Assembly: GCF_019175285.1 (NCBI RefSeq) | Contig: NC_056523.1 | Span: 181,835,496 to 181,899,495, forward strand | Direction: 5' to 3' | DNA length: 64,000 nt | Source of the DNA: Sceloporus undulatus | Taxonomy: Eukaryota > Chordata > Lepidosauria > Squamata > Phrynosomatidae | Shown: piece by piece, positions 32,241 to 43,154 of the stretch | Numbering within the stretch: position 1 is the first letter of the stretch | Layout: each line of letters starts with the position of its first letter | Notes under the pieces: model-generated | Seen by the model: the letters and a program-made list of their open reading frames with translations, nothing else | What the model was told of the DNA's origin: nothing | The model's database searches: none | Program-made: the position numbers and the translations under genes

Positions 32241-32588
32241 GTTTTGATTTCTGATTTTTTAAAGAGTAAATGAGCCAATATACAAGTAACTAGCCAGGGA
32301 ATGAGAGTAGCTGTAGTTATAATTGTTATTTTTATGGGGCTAGTTGTGTTGATTTTCTGTTACTCCTTATAAAAACTGGGAGAAAGTGCTTTTACTAGCC
32401 ATAGCCAAACAGTGGGGCCAGTAGTCGATGGGTCCAGTCCCTCTCTTTCACTTTTTTGGATCTGAAGGGAAATTAAATAGTACAAGCAGCTTCTTTTTAT
32501 GTACTTAGCATTTTGGGGGGTATGTTTGATAGCTGTATGACCTACTTGTCTGTTAACTAAAATAATGTCCATTGCTTATCCCCTTTAG
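32241..32588. other. No gene or recognised repeat
   Basis: AT-rich sequence leading into a pyrimidine-rich stretch and CCCCTTTAG at 32,579-32,588, discussed with the next entry. Confidence 0.4.
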
Positions 32589-32688
32589 GGCAGATACTTC
32601 TTAGAGACCTATGAATCTCAGGGATACCATCATAACATTCTGAAAGATTCCATCCGTTTCCAAACTATGGACACAGAAGATAGCTATG
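32589..32688 (+). CDS. Exon-like segment, unidentified
   Basis: A pyrimidine-rich acceptor (TTATCCCCTTTAG) precedes 33 open codons reading GRYFLETYESQGYHHN then ILKDSIRFQTMDTEDSY. It ends CTATG|GTACAT, a weak donor. I do not recognise the protein. About one random frame in five stays open this long, so this is only a candidate. Confidence 0.2.
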
Positions 32689-32936
32689 GTACATCACTGT
32701 TTTTGGTTGCTCTTTTTCTTGTTTATCTGAAGACTTCTGATTGAGAATAGAGACAGATGGTTCTGGTATTTGCAGGGTAAATGGATGCTAATGTTAGCCA
32801 AAATGGGCTAACGTTAAATGTGTGAATGATTTAGTGTGTCTGTTTTCCTAACCACCTAAATGAAAGCATCAACTGCAAAAATATTAAGTGGAGAAGAGCA
32901 AGTAGCAGGTAGGTAGAGATGGAAATTAAAAGTTGT

Positions 32937-33035
32937 ACAGTGGTACCTCGGGTTACGAAATTAATTCGTTCCGCGGCTAATTTCGTAACCCGAAAAACCT
33001 TCGTAAGCCGAATTGCCATAGGCGCTAATGGAAAA
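32937..33035 (+). mobile_element. Tigger-like MITE, right end missing
   Basis: TACAGTGGTACCTCGGGTTA, CGTTCCGCGGCTAATTTCG and CGTAAGCCGAATTGCCATAG are a well-known TcMar MITE start; the matching right terminus was not found. Confidence 0.7.
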
Positions 33036-33099
33036 AAAGCCGCGGCTCCAGGCAGTCCAGTAGGGGGCATGGGGTGAAGGGGGTACGTATGAGGGACAT

Positions 33100-33255
33100 T
33101 CATTTTGACCCCACTTTAACTGGCATGGCTCAAGAATGTGGAACTCTGGGAAGTGTAGTATACAACAAACGACCCTAACCCTAACCCTAGCCTTGAACCA
33201 TGGGAGTTAAAATGAGATCAAAATGGATTGTTTCTGCAGTGCAGATGCAGATGGA
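33100..33255. repeat. Fold-back MITE with a short telomeric insert
   Basis: Left half CCACTTTAACTGGCATGGCT...GGAACTCTGGGAAGTGTAGT; right half CCATGGGAGTTAAAATGAGA...ATTGTTTCTGCAGTGCAGAT. Between them are three CCCTAA-type hexamers (33,173-33,190). Confidence 0.6.
33173..33190 (+). repeat. Interstitial telomeric repeat, three units
   Basis: CCCTAACCCTAACCCTAG: three copies of the vertebrate telomere hexamer (minus sense TTAGGG). Confidence 0.85.
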
Positions 33256-33985
33256 GTCACAGGTGGTCTGTTTGTGCACTGGTGCCCATGCATGGTGGGG
33301 AGGCGACAAAAAAGCGGCATGGCTTTATGCTGTGCCATGCGGTCTCACCATGGGTGTTAAGCCCACCTTGGGAACGGGCAATGCGGACAGCGGGGATTTG
33401 ACCGGCTTTTGGAAAAAGCAAGATTGAGCCGCTTTTTCCTGCCTGTCTGCTCCATCCCCCAAGCCAGGATTCAAACCTTGGTCTCCAGAGTCATTGTGCT
33501 GAAGCAAATGGCTAGTCCGGCCCTGATAGGGCTGGGACCGCAGTTACCTCATAGTGTGCGTCAGGAAGGGAGGGCCTGGCACACCCCACTGTTCCTGCCC
33601 AAAAGCCCCCACCTCTTTACCAGGTGACACCCTTGTGTAGGACACTACTGTGAACAACAAAACAGGAATGTGTGAGTGAGATTATCCACATAGTTGTGCT
33701 AGAAAAAAACCCAATGTCTAAAAACTTTGGCGGAGTTTTGCCTTTATCAAGATTTTGCCAACCAAGAACTCCCTCGATGGGCTCACATCATCCTCCATCA
33801 CTTATGGTGTTCTTCTTCCAAATCTGATCCAGTTCTTTGTGGATATGCAAGTTAGCAAACAGTTCCTGGCATGCAAACTTTTGCAAACCGGTTTCAAGCA
33901 AGCAGTTTAGGAGGGTTGCACCAAACAATGGTTTGATAAAGGCAGAAATGAGGATAGGAAATGTTCAGGGCACTGGGGCACTCAA
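33256..33985. other. No gene recognised
   Basis: Moderate GC sequence. A fragment CAAACCTTGGTCTCCAGAGT at 33,473-33,492 is a reverse SINE B-box region; nothing else is assigned. Confidence 0.45.
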
Positions 33986-33987
33986 AA

Positions 33988-34290
33988 AGTGACCAAAGGG
34001 CTAAGCAGACGGGCCAAAAGAAAGTGGACAACGGCCACTCTGGCTGTAATCGCTCTGGGACTGTGGTGATTGGGACAGCCTGCTCTTGAAGCAGGCTACC
34101 ACCATGGTCCCATGGTCCTATATGGGCTGCCAAAGGATGGTAATTAAATACAACCTTTTTGCTGGCAGCTTCGGTTGAGGTGGCCTCGGAGCAGCTTCCA
34201 GCCCCATTGGGAGCCATGTGTCAAAGCCGCACCCCGCTCTATTTGGCCCAGCTGTTTCAGGCCAAAGTCACACTTTAGTGGATTCATGGT
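33988..34290. repeat. Relative of the palindromic MITE family
   Basis: Begins GGGCTAAGCAGACGGGCCAA, as do ends of the GGGCCTG...ACAGAC family, and holds an internal palindrome TGCTCTTGAAGCAGGCTACC. The right end was not placed firmly. Confidence 0.4.
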
Positions 34291-34383
34291 GAAACAATGT
34301 GACGGGTATCTGGCCAATATATTAGTACTGTACCCTGATCCCATGAGTGACTGCTAAAAAGAATACAGGTGTAATTTTGTGTT

Positions 34384-34612
34384 TTCTATAATAGCATACA
34401 CTGCGCCCTTGCTTTACATGGGGACCGTTCTGGACCCTCCTGCATAAGGCAAGTTCTGCGTGTGCTTTAGCCTCATTGAAACTGATTAAGCTCACACATG
34501 TGTGGTGTGGGGTGCGCACCATGGGCCACACACACATTGACTCTTTGTCGTGCTGCTTTCAGCATAAGCTGAAAGCTGCATATGGCACGCTTGCATATGA
34601 CACGGGTATGCT
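34384..34612. mobile_element. Tigger-like MITE (CTTGCTTTACATGGGG type)
   Basis: TACACTGCGCCCTTGCTTTA, GGGACCGTTCTGGACCCTCC and CATAAGGCAAGTTCTGCG compare with TACAGTGGGCCCTCC...GGGATCCGTTCCGATCC at 38,808. The right end is blurred. Confidence 0.55.
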
Positions 34613-34664
34613 GTGATGTTAAAACATGCCACAGTAGTAAAATCCTTAGTTACTTACTCTAGCG

Positions 34665-35322
34665 CAGTGGTCCCAACCTTTGTGGGCCGCAACCCTCGTG
34701 TGGATGTAAATCGCGCTTGCGCCCCCCCCCCCAATTGGTTGAGAGTCAGGAAGGGACGGGATTTCCAGACCACCTACAAGTCCCGGTGGCCTTTGGCAGC
34801 CGGAAGTCCCGCCCCTTCCCCGGCCCTCCAACCATCACGGAGGCCGCCTGCTGGAAAAAGGGTGGGACATCTGGCCGTAAAGGCGCTGGAAAGGCTCCGC
34901 CCTCCTCTTTTGTCACCCCTTATCTCTTCCTCCTCTGTGCCAGCCTGGCTCCTCTGGCCGGCTGCTGCTGCGCACCACTGCTGCCACAATAGCAGTGGTG
35001 GCAGCGATGGTGGTGGCAGCGGCCACATGGGGGAGAAGGGGGGAGGAGTCTGTGGTGGCGGCCCAGCCCTGCACAATGGCGGCGGTGGCGCTGAGGAGGA
35101 GGAGGAGGAGGAGGAGGCAGCCCAGCCTGCATGGAGAGGGAGGAAGGGATCAGGAGGCGGCAGTAGCCCCAGCCCTGCATGATAGCAGCGGTGGCTCAGT
35201 GGCTGTGCGCCGCATGAAGCAAGAGGAGAGGGGAGGCGGCAGCAGCTGCGTGGAAGGGAGGAGGGGTGAGTCCAACCTGGCAACCCCCAAAGGGGTCGCA
35301 ATCCCCAGGTTGGGAACCCCTT
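34665..35322. mobile_element. hAT MITE with near-perfect 8-bp target duplication
   Basis: Left CAGTGGTCCCAACCTTTGTG, right GGGTCGCAATCCCCAGGTTG then GGAACCCCTT. Flanks CTCTAGCG (34,657-34,664) and CTCTAGGG (35,323-35,330) differ at one base. The GC-rich interior gives long but low-complexity Gly/Pro/Ser readings that are not genes. Confidence 0.8.
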
Positions 35323-35384
35323 CTCTAGGGAGAGGATAACTGATAAGCCCTTGTGCTTTCATTTGCAAGAGATTTTTTTTCAAA

Positions 35385-35690
35385 CTCCGACTATGGCCTG
35401 AAAGAGATGGGCCAAACAGAGTGGCTTTCGGCCGCTTCAGGGGCATGGCATTTACACATGCACACTCCCCGAAGCAGCCTGAAGCCACTCTGAGGCTTCC
35501 TAAGGAGCTGCAAAGCTCAGCAAAAGAGTGGATTAAATCCGCTACGGCTGGTGGTCTATTTGGGACGTGGGCAGGCAGCTTGCTTCAGGAGTGGGACATC
35601 TGGTTGCCACAATCCCGGAGCAATCACAGCTGGAGCAGGCCTGAGACACTCCTTTCATGGCATGTGATTCGGCCTTACTATTCTAATTAG
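35385..35690. repeat. Possible relative of the palindromic MITE family
   Basis: GGCCTGAAAGAGATGGGCCAA at the left and GAGCAGGCCTGAGACACTCC towards the right, with internal pairing of CAGAGTGGCTTTCGGCCGCTTC and GAAGCAGCCTGAAGCCACTCTG. Boundaries are uncertain. Confidence 0.4.
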
Positions 35691-35699
35691 TATTTTATT

Positions 35700-36095
35700 A
35701 GAGAGACAGAATGGTGCAGTGAATGAGCATTGGAGTAAGACTCTGGGAGACCAGGATTTGAATCCTTTGCTGAGCTGAAACTACACTTTCTTCAGGATCC
35801 ACAACACCACAAAAATCATGCAGTTTGGCATTGCGCGTTAAGTATGCCATGCTATGGGGATTCTGGATTTGTAGTTTTGTGGGGGATTTAGCTTTAGCTG
35901 TCTGAAAACTCTGGTGCACAACAAGCTACAACCTAGGAACATAGATGAGCCGGGGCAGTTAAGTGGTGTCAAACTGCATAATTTCTGCCAGTAATGCAGC
36001 CCAATCTCAGAGGAAAGAAACAGCAAGATGCCTCTGAATAAATCTTTCAAAAAACCTCAGAATAGATAGGGGTCACCATAGTTGAAGGATATAAC
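35700..36095 (+). mobile_element. tRNA-SINE split by a fold-back MITE
   Basis: The SINE head is at 35,700-35,772 (GAATGGTGCAGTGAATGAGC, GACCAGGATTTGAATCCTTT). The SINE tail is at 36,000-36,095 (CAATCTCAGAGGAAAGAAAC, AGGGGTCACCATAGTTGAAG). Between them, about 35,775-35,995 is a fold-back MITE (TGGGGATTCTGGATTTGTAG; CAAACTGCATAATTTCTGCC). Confidence 0.65.
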
Positions 36096-36524
36096 GCTTT
36101 CATGTGGCTACTGAATATATTGCGTGCATTCGTGGAGTGTACAAGAAACAGGGGCATATACTTGGGGTAGAAATAACAGAGTCCCAGACCTCCGTGGATA
36201 ATATCGCTTAGGTTTATAAACAAAGACCAGATTTTACTAGAATGCGTCTGAGAGGTCCATATAAAAAGCAATAACTGTGGAGCAGTTAGCCCTCTAACAA
36301 TGACAGTTTTTAACTTAAACCCTGGCGTCCCTGTTTCTGGCTCCTGACTCAACAGATGTGAGTGCTTTTACCATGACTTCATTACTATGTGTTGATTGGT
36401 TTGGTTTTTTTATATGTGGTGGTGCTGCATGTACAAGCCACCTGTGCCATGGCTGACAGATTTTTCACACTCGCACCTTACAATCCAGTCCAGACGAAGA
36501 GGTAATTATTGTTGTAGCATTAAT

Positions 36525-37345
36525 TGTTGTTATTAATGCCTATGAGCCATTCCTGACCATGGTGACCCTGTGGATGAAACACCTCCAAGATTCCCCCCCC
36601 ACGGCTCTGCTTAGATCCTGTAAGTTTCATGCCCATGTCTTCCTTATTCACGAATCATAAGAGTTTGGAATAGACCACAAGGGCCATCCAGTCCAACTCC
36701 AATACCTGTGTTGTTGTTGTGTTGTGTCCTCCATCTAGCATGCAATCTCTTTTCTACTCCCCCCCCCCCCACCTTTCCTAGCATTACTGTCTTTTCTAAT
36801 GATTCTTATTCTCATGATGTGGCCAAACGTACAAGAGCTTGAGTTTATTCATCTTGGCTTCCAGGGAGAATTCGGTGATCTGTTTAGGTTCCCTTGTTTG
36901 TCTTTTTGCCATCCAGTATCCTCAGCACTCTTCTCTCGGCACCACATCTAAAATGAATTATTTTCTTCTTCTTCGCTTCTTTCACTGTCCAGTTGCTCGC
37001 TCTGTAATGGCAATGGGAAATATAATGCCTTGGACGATTCTGAACCTTAGGGTTTAGTTGTACAGTGGGCCCTTGGTATCCTCGGGGGTTTTCGTGCCAG
37101 GACACACACAACCCGGATACCAAAATCCACGGATAGCAAGTCCCATTAAATACAATGGCAATAATACAATGGCGTCCCTTATATAAAATGGTTTGCTTTT
37201 TGGAATTTAATAGTTGTTTTTGAATATTTTTCCATCCATGGATGGTTGAATCTTGGATAAAAATGGTGGGGGATATAGAGGGCCTACTTTATATCTTTTA
37301 CGCTTTAGGATCTTTTCTAGTTCTTCCATAGAAGCACCTACCATT
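36525..37345 (-). mobile_element. BovB LINE 3' region with two nested repeats
   Basis: On the plus strand ATTCTCATGATGTGGCCAAA, TTCATCTTGGCTTCCAGGGA and TCAGCACTCTTCTCTCGGCA parallel the BovB piece at 59,100-59,260. A short repeat (TTTGGAATAGACCACAAGGG, 36,663-36,705) and a Tigger MITE (37,061-37,292) are inserted in it. Confidence 0.8.
37061..37292. mobile_element. Tigger-like MITE inside BovB
   Basis: TACAGTGGGCCCTTGGTATC left, GATATAGAGGGCCTACTTTA right, in TA. The interior has CCAAAATCCACGGATAGCAA and ATCCATGGATGGTTGAATC. The BovB sequence resumes after it (GCTTTAGGATCTTTTCTAG). Confidence 0.8.
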
Positions 37346-37352
37346 TGGTATA

Positions 37353-38157
37353 TACTGTATTTTCTGGCGTATAGACTATTTTTTTAAGCCAGAAAATCTT
37401 CTCAAAAGTCAGGGGTCATCTTATACACCGGGTGTCTTCGTAAGGGCGGGTGCTGAAACCTCGAGCTGAACTGGAGATCTGCGGTCACTGCATATGTGGG
37501 GGTAGCAACCGTATGAAAGCAGCAAGGGTGGCGCTGTACAAGTACAGTACAGCGCGCCCGCGCCATATGCGGCCTTGAGCATAGCGCTCAAGACGCAGGC
37601 GCACGCAGGGCGGGAAGGGGCGGCGCGTCCATTCAATTGAATGGGCGCGCGTTGCCGCCAACACCATAGGTGGAATTCGCCTTACGCGAAGGGTCCGGAA
37701 CAGATCCCCGAGTAAGGCGAGGACGGACTGTAGAAGAAAATCCACTCACGGAGTCGTGGAAAGAAGTGACGTCAAGCGATCCCGCGAGGACGAGGTGAGG
37801 GGGTGCCTCACTGGGAAGGTTAAGTGAAGGGCGGAGCAAGTTGCAGGTGTCCGAGACGCGGGGGTATGGAAAAAGAGCTGTGTTTGCACTACCGCGTCTG
37901 ATAGTTTTGGAGACAGGGAGCACTGGGCAGGCAGGGAGAGCTGACCATCCAACAGAGCTTTGTATACCAAGGTTTCCTGCTACACCTGCATGTCATAAGC
38001 CATTTGAATAAATTACCATATGAAACAAATCTGATGTTGTTTTAATGTTTATTGGTGTACGGTGGAGAAGGGGTAGTCTATACGGTGAGTACATCCCAAA
38101 CTCGAGATTTTAACTGGAAACGTTGGGGGGTTGTCTTATATGCCGGAAAATACGGTA
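37353..38157. mobile_element. TcMar-type MITE (TACTGTATTTTCTGGCGTATA), with another MITE inside
   Basis: The left TACTGTATTTTCTGGCGTATA and right TATGCCGGAAAATACGGTA are inverted repeats bounded by TA. Just inside are CTCAAAAGTCAGGGGTCATC and ATACACCGGGTGTC. About 37,480-37,735 matches in reverse the TTACGCGGGGATCCGTTCC element of 38,808-39,040 and may be a nested copy. Confidence 0.75.
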
Positions 38158-38621
38158 GTTCTTCCCAAAATACCAGAGGGGTAGGAGCGATGCGTTAAAA
38201 TGCAGCTGGCATGACATTCTGCGTGGAATAGAGTGGTGCTTATACTTCTCATCCGAAGCTGTAGCCATAGGCCCAAAGTGGGAAGAGTCTTTCCCTGGCA
38301 GTATTCCTTTTATCTTTTTAGCCCACTGACAAGATGGCATTGTAGGGGGTGCCATGTATTTTACCGCATTGCTCAGTAATACATAAACCTGGTCTGACTT
38401 TTCTGTGTTCTGAAAAGTGAGTACAAAGGCAGAAACATAATGGAGAAAAAGGGAGCAGTTTATTTATTTATTTAAAAAGAGACTTTTCATTCTGTATTGT
38501 TCGTAGTATTTTTTTGGGGGGGTGGTGTTCACTAGGTTTAAGATTGACAGCCTAAGTGTCAGTCACAAAATCTCTGATAGCGTTGTTTTTTACTTCATCT
38601 AAATAATGTAGATTCTCATAC
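38158..38621. other. No gene or recognised repeat
   Basis: Short antisense open frames only; an A/T-rich and G-run-bearing stretch near 38,505-38,525. Confidence 0.5.
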
Positions 38622-38802
38622 CAGTGCTTCTCAATTTTTTCTGTCATGCCCCCCTAGGAAGAAGAAAACATTTCGCGCCCCCCGCACAACTGTAAATAGT
38701 AGCATTTGTCTATAAAATTGTTATAGGTACACTCTGAACAACACTGTATCCTGAGCCTCGCGCCCCCCCTGGGGGGGCCCTGCACAAGTTTGGAAAGTAC
38801 TG
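38622..38802. mobile_element. hAT MITE (CAGTGCTTCTCAA ... GCGCCCCCC)
   Basis: CAGTGCTTCTCAATTTTTTC left and TTTGGAAAGTACTG right, with internal CATTTCGCGCCCCCCGCAC and GAGCCTCGCGCCCCCC. Flanks TCTCATAC and CTCTATAC are a corrupted 8-bp duplication. Confidence 0.7.
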
Positions 38803-38807
38803 CTCTA

Positions 38808-39040
38808 TACAGTGGGCCCTCCCTCGTCTTACGCGGGGATCCGTTCCGATCCCTCTTGCACAAGGCGAATTCCGCCTATGCTCAAGCCCTTGGTAACAAA
38901 TGGGCTGCGTGCACAGCAGCGCGGCAGCGCCGTGGCGCAACCGGTGCACGCACCCATTCATTGGAATGGGATGCGCGCGCCCTTCCGCCCGCACGCCCGC
39001 GTGGCTTGAGCGTATATGTTCAAGACGGGGCGCGCTGTAT
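38808..39040. mobile_element. Tigger-like MITE (TTACGCGGGGATCCGTTCC)
   Basis: TACAGTGGGCCCTCCCTCGT, TTACGCGGGGATCCGTTCC, CAAGGCGAATTCCGCCTATG, ending ...TTCAAGACGGGGCGCGCTGTA. CpG-rich. Confidence 0.7.
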
Positions 39041-39465
39041 TAGTAAAGTTCAGACACATATTATTATTTCAAAAGTCCATATCTAAATGAACCTTTTGCA
39101 GCACACGCCAAAGGACCTTTTTGGGACACCCATGTTGCTCCCTCATGCAAAACTGGCAACTAGGAAGGATTTAATGGTTTTAGGTTCATGTTTTTGCCAA
39201 ACCTGGAAATAGCATTTACTGTCCAGAACAAGCAGGGTTCACGTGCCTTCCTTAAATCGTGGTTAACCTATTTGTTTTGGTTAATAAAATACAGTTAATA
39301 AATGTTTAATAATCATGGTTCACCAAGTTGTTAATGATATTTCCCAGTCTGCCAACGAGAAACTTTTGTCAGTGGAGACACCTTGGGGTTGTTGTTGGGG
39401 TTTGGAGGGGGTTGTTTTGCTTGTGTACATGTAGAAAAGGGCAAAGAGTGTGTATGCACAGCGGT
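39041..39465. other. No gene or recognised repeat
   Basis: Nothing assigned; a G-rich run GGGGTTGTTGTTGGGGTTTG at 39,385-39,404. Confidence 0.45.
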
Positions 39466-39469
39466 AAGG

Positions 39470-40310
39470 ACAAAACATGAAATTACAATGGACCAGCCAT
39501 TGGCCAATTAAAGGAAAAATTAAAGGGGATATTAAATCAATAGGATTTGAAGACAGAGAGAATGAAATACAGACTAATAAAGGCCCCAGAAAAGAAAAAG
39601 ATCCATAAATATATAAGCTCCTCTAAAAAGAGATCTAGAGACAGAAGAAATCAAGGAAACATGATAAGGAGGCCCAGGAATTGGCCCTCTTATCATGGGC
39701 AGATTTGGAAAGAAGAAAAACAAATACATTTTCTGGCTTCACAGGATTAACATTCCCCACCAGGAGAGAAGCTATATCCAAAGATGGAGATGGTAGATGT
39801 CAGACACCACTCACCTGCCTCTCTGGCGCCTTTCTCACCTAACATGGCGAGAGCATTTCTGTTTTGCAGATGTAATATTAAAAATATTGAGATGAAGAGA
39901 CCAGTTAACTGAGAAAAAGCCACGGCGGCCCTGAGTTGTATGGCCTATTTACCCAATTTGTTGAACTGGATGGAAAGGCTCTTTGGTAATTATATTAACT
40001 TGCCTCTTGGGTATGCGCTTGATAAAAGCCAGGATCGAAGAGAATAACCAAAATTTACCATGTCTGAATCACAGGCTGACAGGAGGTGGGAGGGAAAACA
40101 GATAATTAATAATTAATGATTTTCTACTGAAAGGTCTTTGGGTCAAAATGGAGTCAGCTGTTGTATTACAGTTGTACACAATGTCTGTAGAATTGTGTAT
40201 ATAGTAGCTTGTAACTACTAAATTCAGTAGCAGTGACCGAGGTAAAATGATAGCATCACCAATTTTCTCACTGAAGCAAATCTCTGTGCTAGCTATATGT
40301 TACGTTAAAG
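39470..40310 (+). repeat. Direct repeat, copy 1 (unknown family)
   Basis: Both ends match copy 2 (40,893-41,335): CATTGGCCAATTAAAGGAAA at the left, and GTCTGTAGAATTGTGTATAT and GATAGCATCACCAATTTTCT at the right. The interiors differ (about 540 bp here, 160 bp in copy 2). Tandem duplication or two copies of a retroelement end are both possible. Confidence 0.6.
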
Positions 40311-40399
40311 TCATTGATGACCCAAGTATATTTTTTTCTAACTGGCCAATGCTTCTCTCATTCCTGGTGGGCTGGGCTATTTCTGCACAGGGCTCTTCT

Positions 40400-40745
40400 T
40401 TGCTGACCATCTTTCTAGGCGTGGATTCTGGCACTTCTCCCAGCCCTGGGACCGCAGTTTTGAACTCTTGCTCGACAGTTCTGAAGACAGTGGTGTTTTG
40501 TTTTTTCCCTTCATGGCTTCCTTGCCGTGGCTCCCTCTGGTCACACTGCTGGGGCAGGACGTTGCACAAATGGCCCTCAGCTGTTGTTCCAAAAGATGAT
40601 TTCCTGTGCATTTGCGCTGCGCTGGAAGATCGGCGGGGCACTGGGTCAGAATGCAGGGGGTGCGCCTGGGAACAGGAGACAGGCGTCGCTACTCTGGTAG
40701 ACCCTGGTTCGCCATCCCAAGAGAAAAAAGAAGAAGAAGAATAAA
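40400..40745 (+). repeat. Diverged block of the GC-rich tandem array family
   Basis: GTGGTGTTTTGTTTTTTCCC, GCTTCCTTGCCGTGGCTCC and the tail CCCAAGAGAAAAAAGAAGAA parallel the block CGTGGTGGTTTGTTTTTCC...CACAAGAGGAAAAAGAATAA at 44,460-44,725. It lies between the two direct repeats. Confidence 0.55.
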
Positions 40746-40892
40746 GGTGACAGAGCAAGGGCTGACAACAGAGCAGGGGGGATGCATCCCTCCAGCCCCT
40801 TTGCCTTCTCCCAGAACAGGGACACACAGAAGTGGAACTGATGTCACTGGAATGCTACACAAGACAAACAATCAAATCAAGAGAGAGCTTAA

Positions 40893-41335
40893 AGACAGAA
40901 CATGAAATACAATGGACAAGACATTGGCCAATTAAAGAAAAATGGGGCACTCTGTAATGTATTCACAGCCATTGGGATTGTGCGGCATTAAGAACAGGCC
41001 CCAGATGCCATCTAGTATCACCCAGTGGCAGCAATATCAGCCACTATCTCGTTAAGGGAAGGCACACTGGTAAAGCTGTTATTGGCACAGAATACATAAC
41101 ATGCAGGAGGTTGGGAGGAAAAACGGATAAAATAATTATGATTTAAAGGTGTCTTTGGGTCAAATGGAGTCAGCTGTTGTATTACGGTTGTACAACAATG
41201 TCTGTAGAATTGTGTATATAGTAGCTGTAACTACAATTCAGTGCAGTGACCTAGTAATAATGATAGCATCACCAATATTCTCACTGCAGCAAAATCTCTG
41301 AGACAAGCTATATGTTTAGTTAAAGACATATATCT
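40893..41335 (+). repeat. Direct repeat, copy 2
   Basis: CATTGGCCAATTAAAGAAAA, GGGTCAAATGGAGTCAGCTG, GTCTGTAGAATTGTGTATAT; see copy 1. Confidence 0.6.
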
Positions 41336-41401
41336 TTTTCTTTGCCAGGCTGGGGGACATTTTTTATTAGGAAGCATATGGAAAAGGGTAATTATCTACC
41401 G

Positions 41402-41595
41402 TAGTGGTCCAACCTTCCTAATGCCGGCGGCCCTTTAATACAGTTCCTCGATGTGTGGTGACCTAAACCCATGAAATTATTTTCATTGCTACTTCATAAC
41501 TGTAATTAATAGGTGTTTTCCAATGGTCTTAGGCGCCCCCCATGAAAGGGTTATCCACCCCCAAAGGGGTCCCGACCCACAGGTTGGAACGACTG
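41402..41595. mobile_element. SPIN-type hAT element (internally deleted)
   Basis: The left end TAGTGGTCCAACCTTCCTAA and right end GTCCCGACCCACAGGTTGGAA + CGACTG match SPIN ends from memory (CAGTGGTTCTCAACCTTCC; GGTCGCGACCCACAGGTTG). Internal TTTAATACAGTTCCTC, GCTACTTCATAACTGTAAT and TTTTCCAATGGTCTTAGGCG also match. ATCTACCG flanks both sides (41,394-41,401 and 41,596-41,603), a perfect 8-bp duplication. Confidence 0.85.
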
Positions 41596-41603
41596 ATCTA
41601 CCG

Positions 41604-43150
41604 TGTTTCCAATTTTACCAATGCGCATCCTGTTCCACATACACACATTCAGCTGCAGTACTTAAGCCTGAACCACTCACTGTATGATCATTAGGCGGTT
41701 AAGGCATTAGTCCTAAACATGACACTGTCAGTTCATGTAGAGGACATGGGGCCATGTGCTCTGCCCTGCTCACAAAAATCCTTGCGTGTCCTGGGCTTCT
41801 CTCTGTCACTCCTGAAACTTCCTATAAAACAGGCCTACGAGTAAGGAATGTACATTCATCCAAAATGCAGAGAAGCCCCACTTCACCTTTCGCTCAGTGC
41901 AAGAAGTGTTTGGAAGTAGCATGGGCCTTTTTTGGCAGTTCATGCCTTCAAGTCATTTCTGACTTATGGTGCCCTAAGACAAAGCGATTTGGGGTTTTGA
42001 GTTGAAATCCCTTATGTAGACCTAACTCCTGAAAGGTTCTCTTTCGCCTGAGTGCCAATATTAACACTCCTCTCTTTGTTTCCCCCACTTCTTCTTCTAT
42101 TTGTTTTCTTCTTTTTCTACCAGAATCTATTAGGGAAAGAGATGGGATACTGAACAGCCTGGGTGAAGAAACTTTATCTGGAAACCTCTTGCTTTGTAGC
42201 TAGAAAATAAAACAGAAACTGTTTTGCTCCAGGCATTGGGACATTACCCTCAGCTTTGGTCAGGCTAGTAGGGGCTCTTGGGTTCTGGAATCCAGCATAT
42301 CTAGGCACTGGATCTCCCATGGCTCATAAAGACACTTTCTGTCCTATAATACTCAGGCTGAACAAAGGGATGGTAATCAATATATCTCTTTCTTTGTCTA
42401 AGTTGGAAGGACCGTTTCTTTGTAAGATCCATGCATCCCATGCATCACAGCCACTTTCCCCATTTCTACTGAAAATTAGTTCAAGTGCAAGAGAGTGATC
42501 TTATTCTTTCGAGTCTGATCTGACCTTCAACTTCACAAAGTTTCCAGGGTCTTATTGAACAAAATCATTTGTGTGTGTGTGTGGGGGGGGGTGTTAAGAT
42601 AATAAATCCTCCTGGGCCCGGACAATATATTAGTTAAACCAGGAATTAAATATGAGTGTAAAAGCCCCCCCTCTACAGCTATAGTATGTAAATTTGTTCA
42701 CTAAGGAAGGAATTCCACTTTTCACAAATTGTACCTTGGTTTCAGACTTGAGAGTTGGCTTAAATAAAAAATGAACCATCGGAAAAGTGTGTCAGGGAAG
42801 GGTTTAAATTAACTTCATTGGAGAAACCCATCAAATTAGGAACAGCATGGAAAACTGTCCCTCTTAAATGAACCTGTCATAAGCATTGCTTTAAAAAAAA
42901 GAATACCAATATTCTGTGCCAGCTTACAAGGGACAATAGGATTCCAGCACCTGCTTTGAACCATTGGTTTGGATATATATATAAGACCATAATTGAAAAC
43001 ATTTATTGAAAAACAGAAGCAAAAATCCTAAACCCCTTCCAGTGCTTAGAGTACATTACCAAGGTTCACAGCACATGGGGCTGCCAAGCCCTAAGATCCT
43101 CAGAAATACCCTTATCTCAATCACATCACTTTCTTTCTATTAATTAATTA
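41604..43150. other. No gene recognised; short SINE fragment
   Basis: 41,930-42,000 is a reverse SINE tail (GCAGTTCATGCCTTCAAGTC, TTTCTGACTTATGGTGCCCT). A (TG)n/G run lies at 42,570-42,590. The rest is unassigned, AT-leaning sequence without coding runs. Confidence 0.5.
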
Positions 43151-43154
43151 ATTC

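Noticed and set aside
34613-35301. Long frames on both strands (189 and 175 codons)
   Set aside because: They lie inside a GC-rich hAT MITE with target duplications and read as Gly/Ser/Pro repeats.
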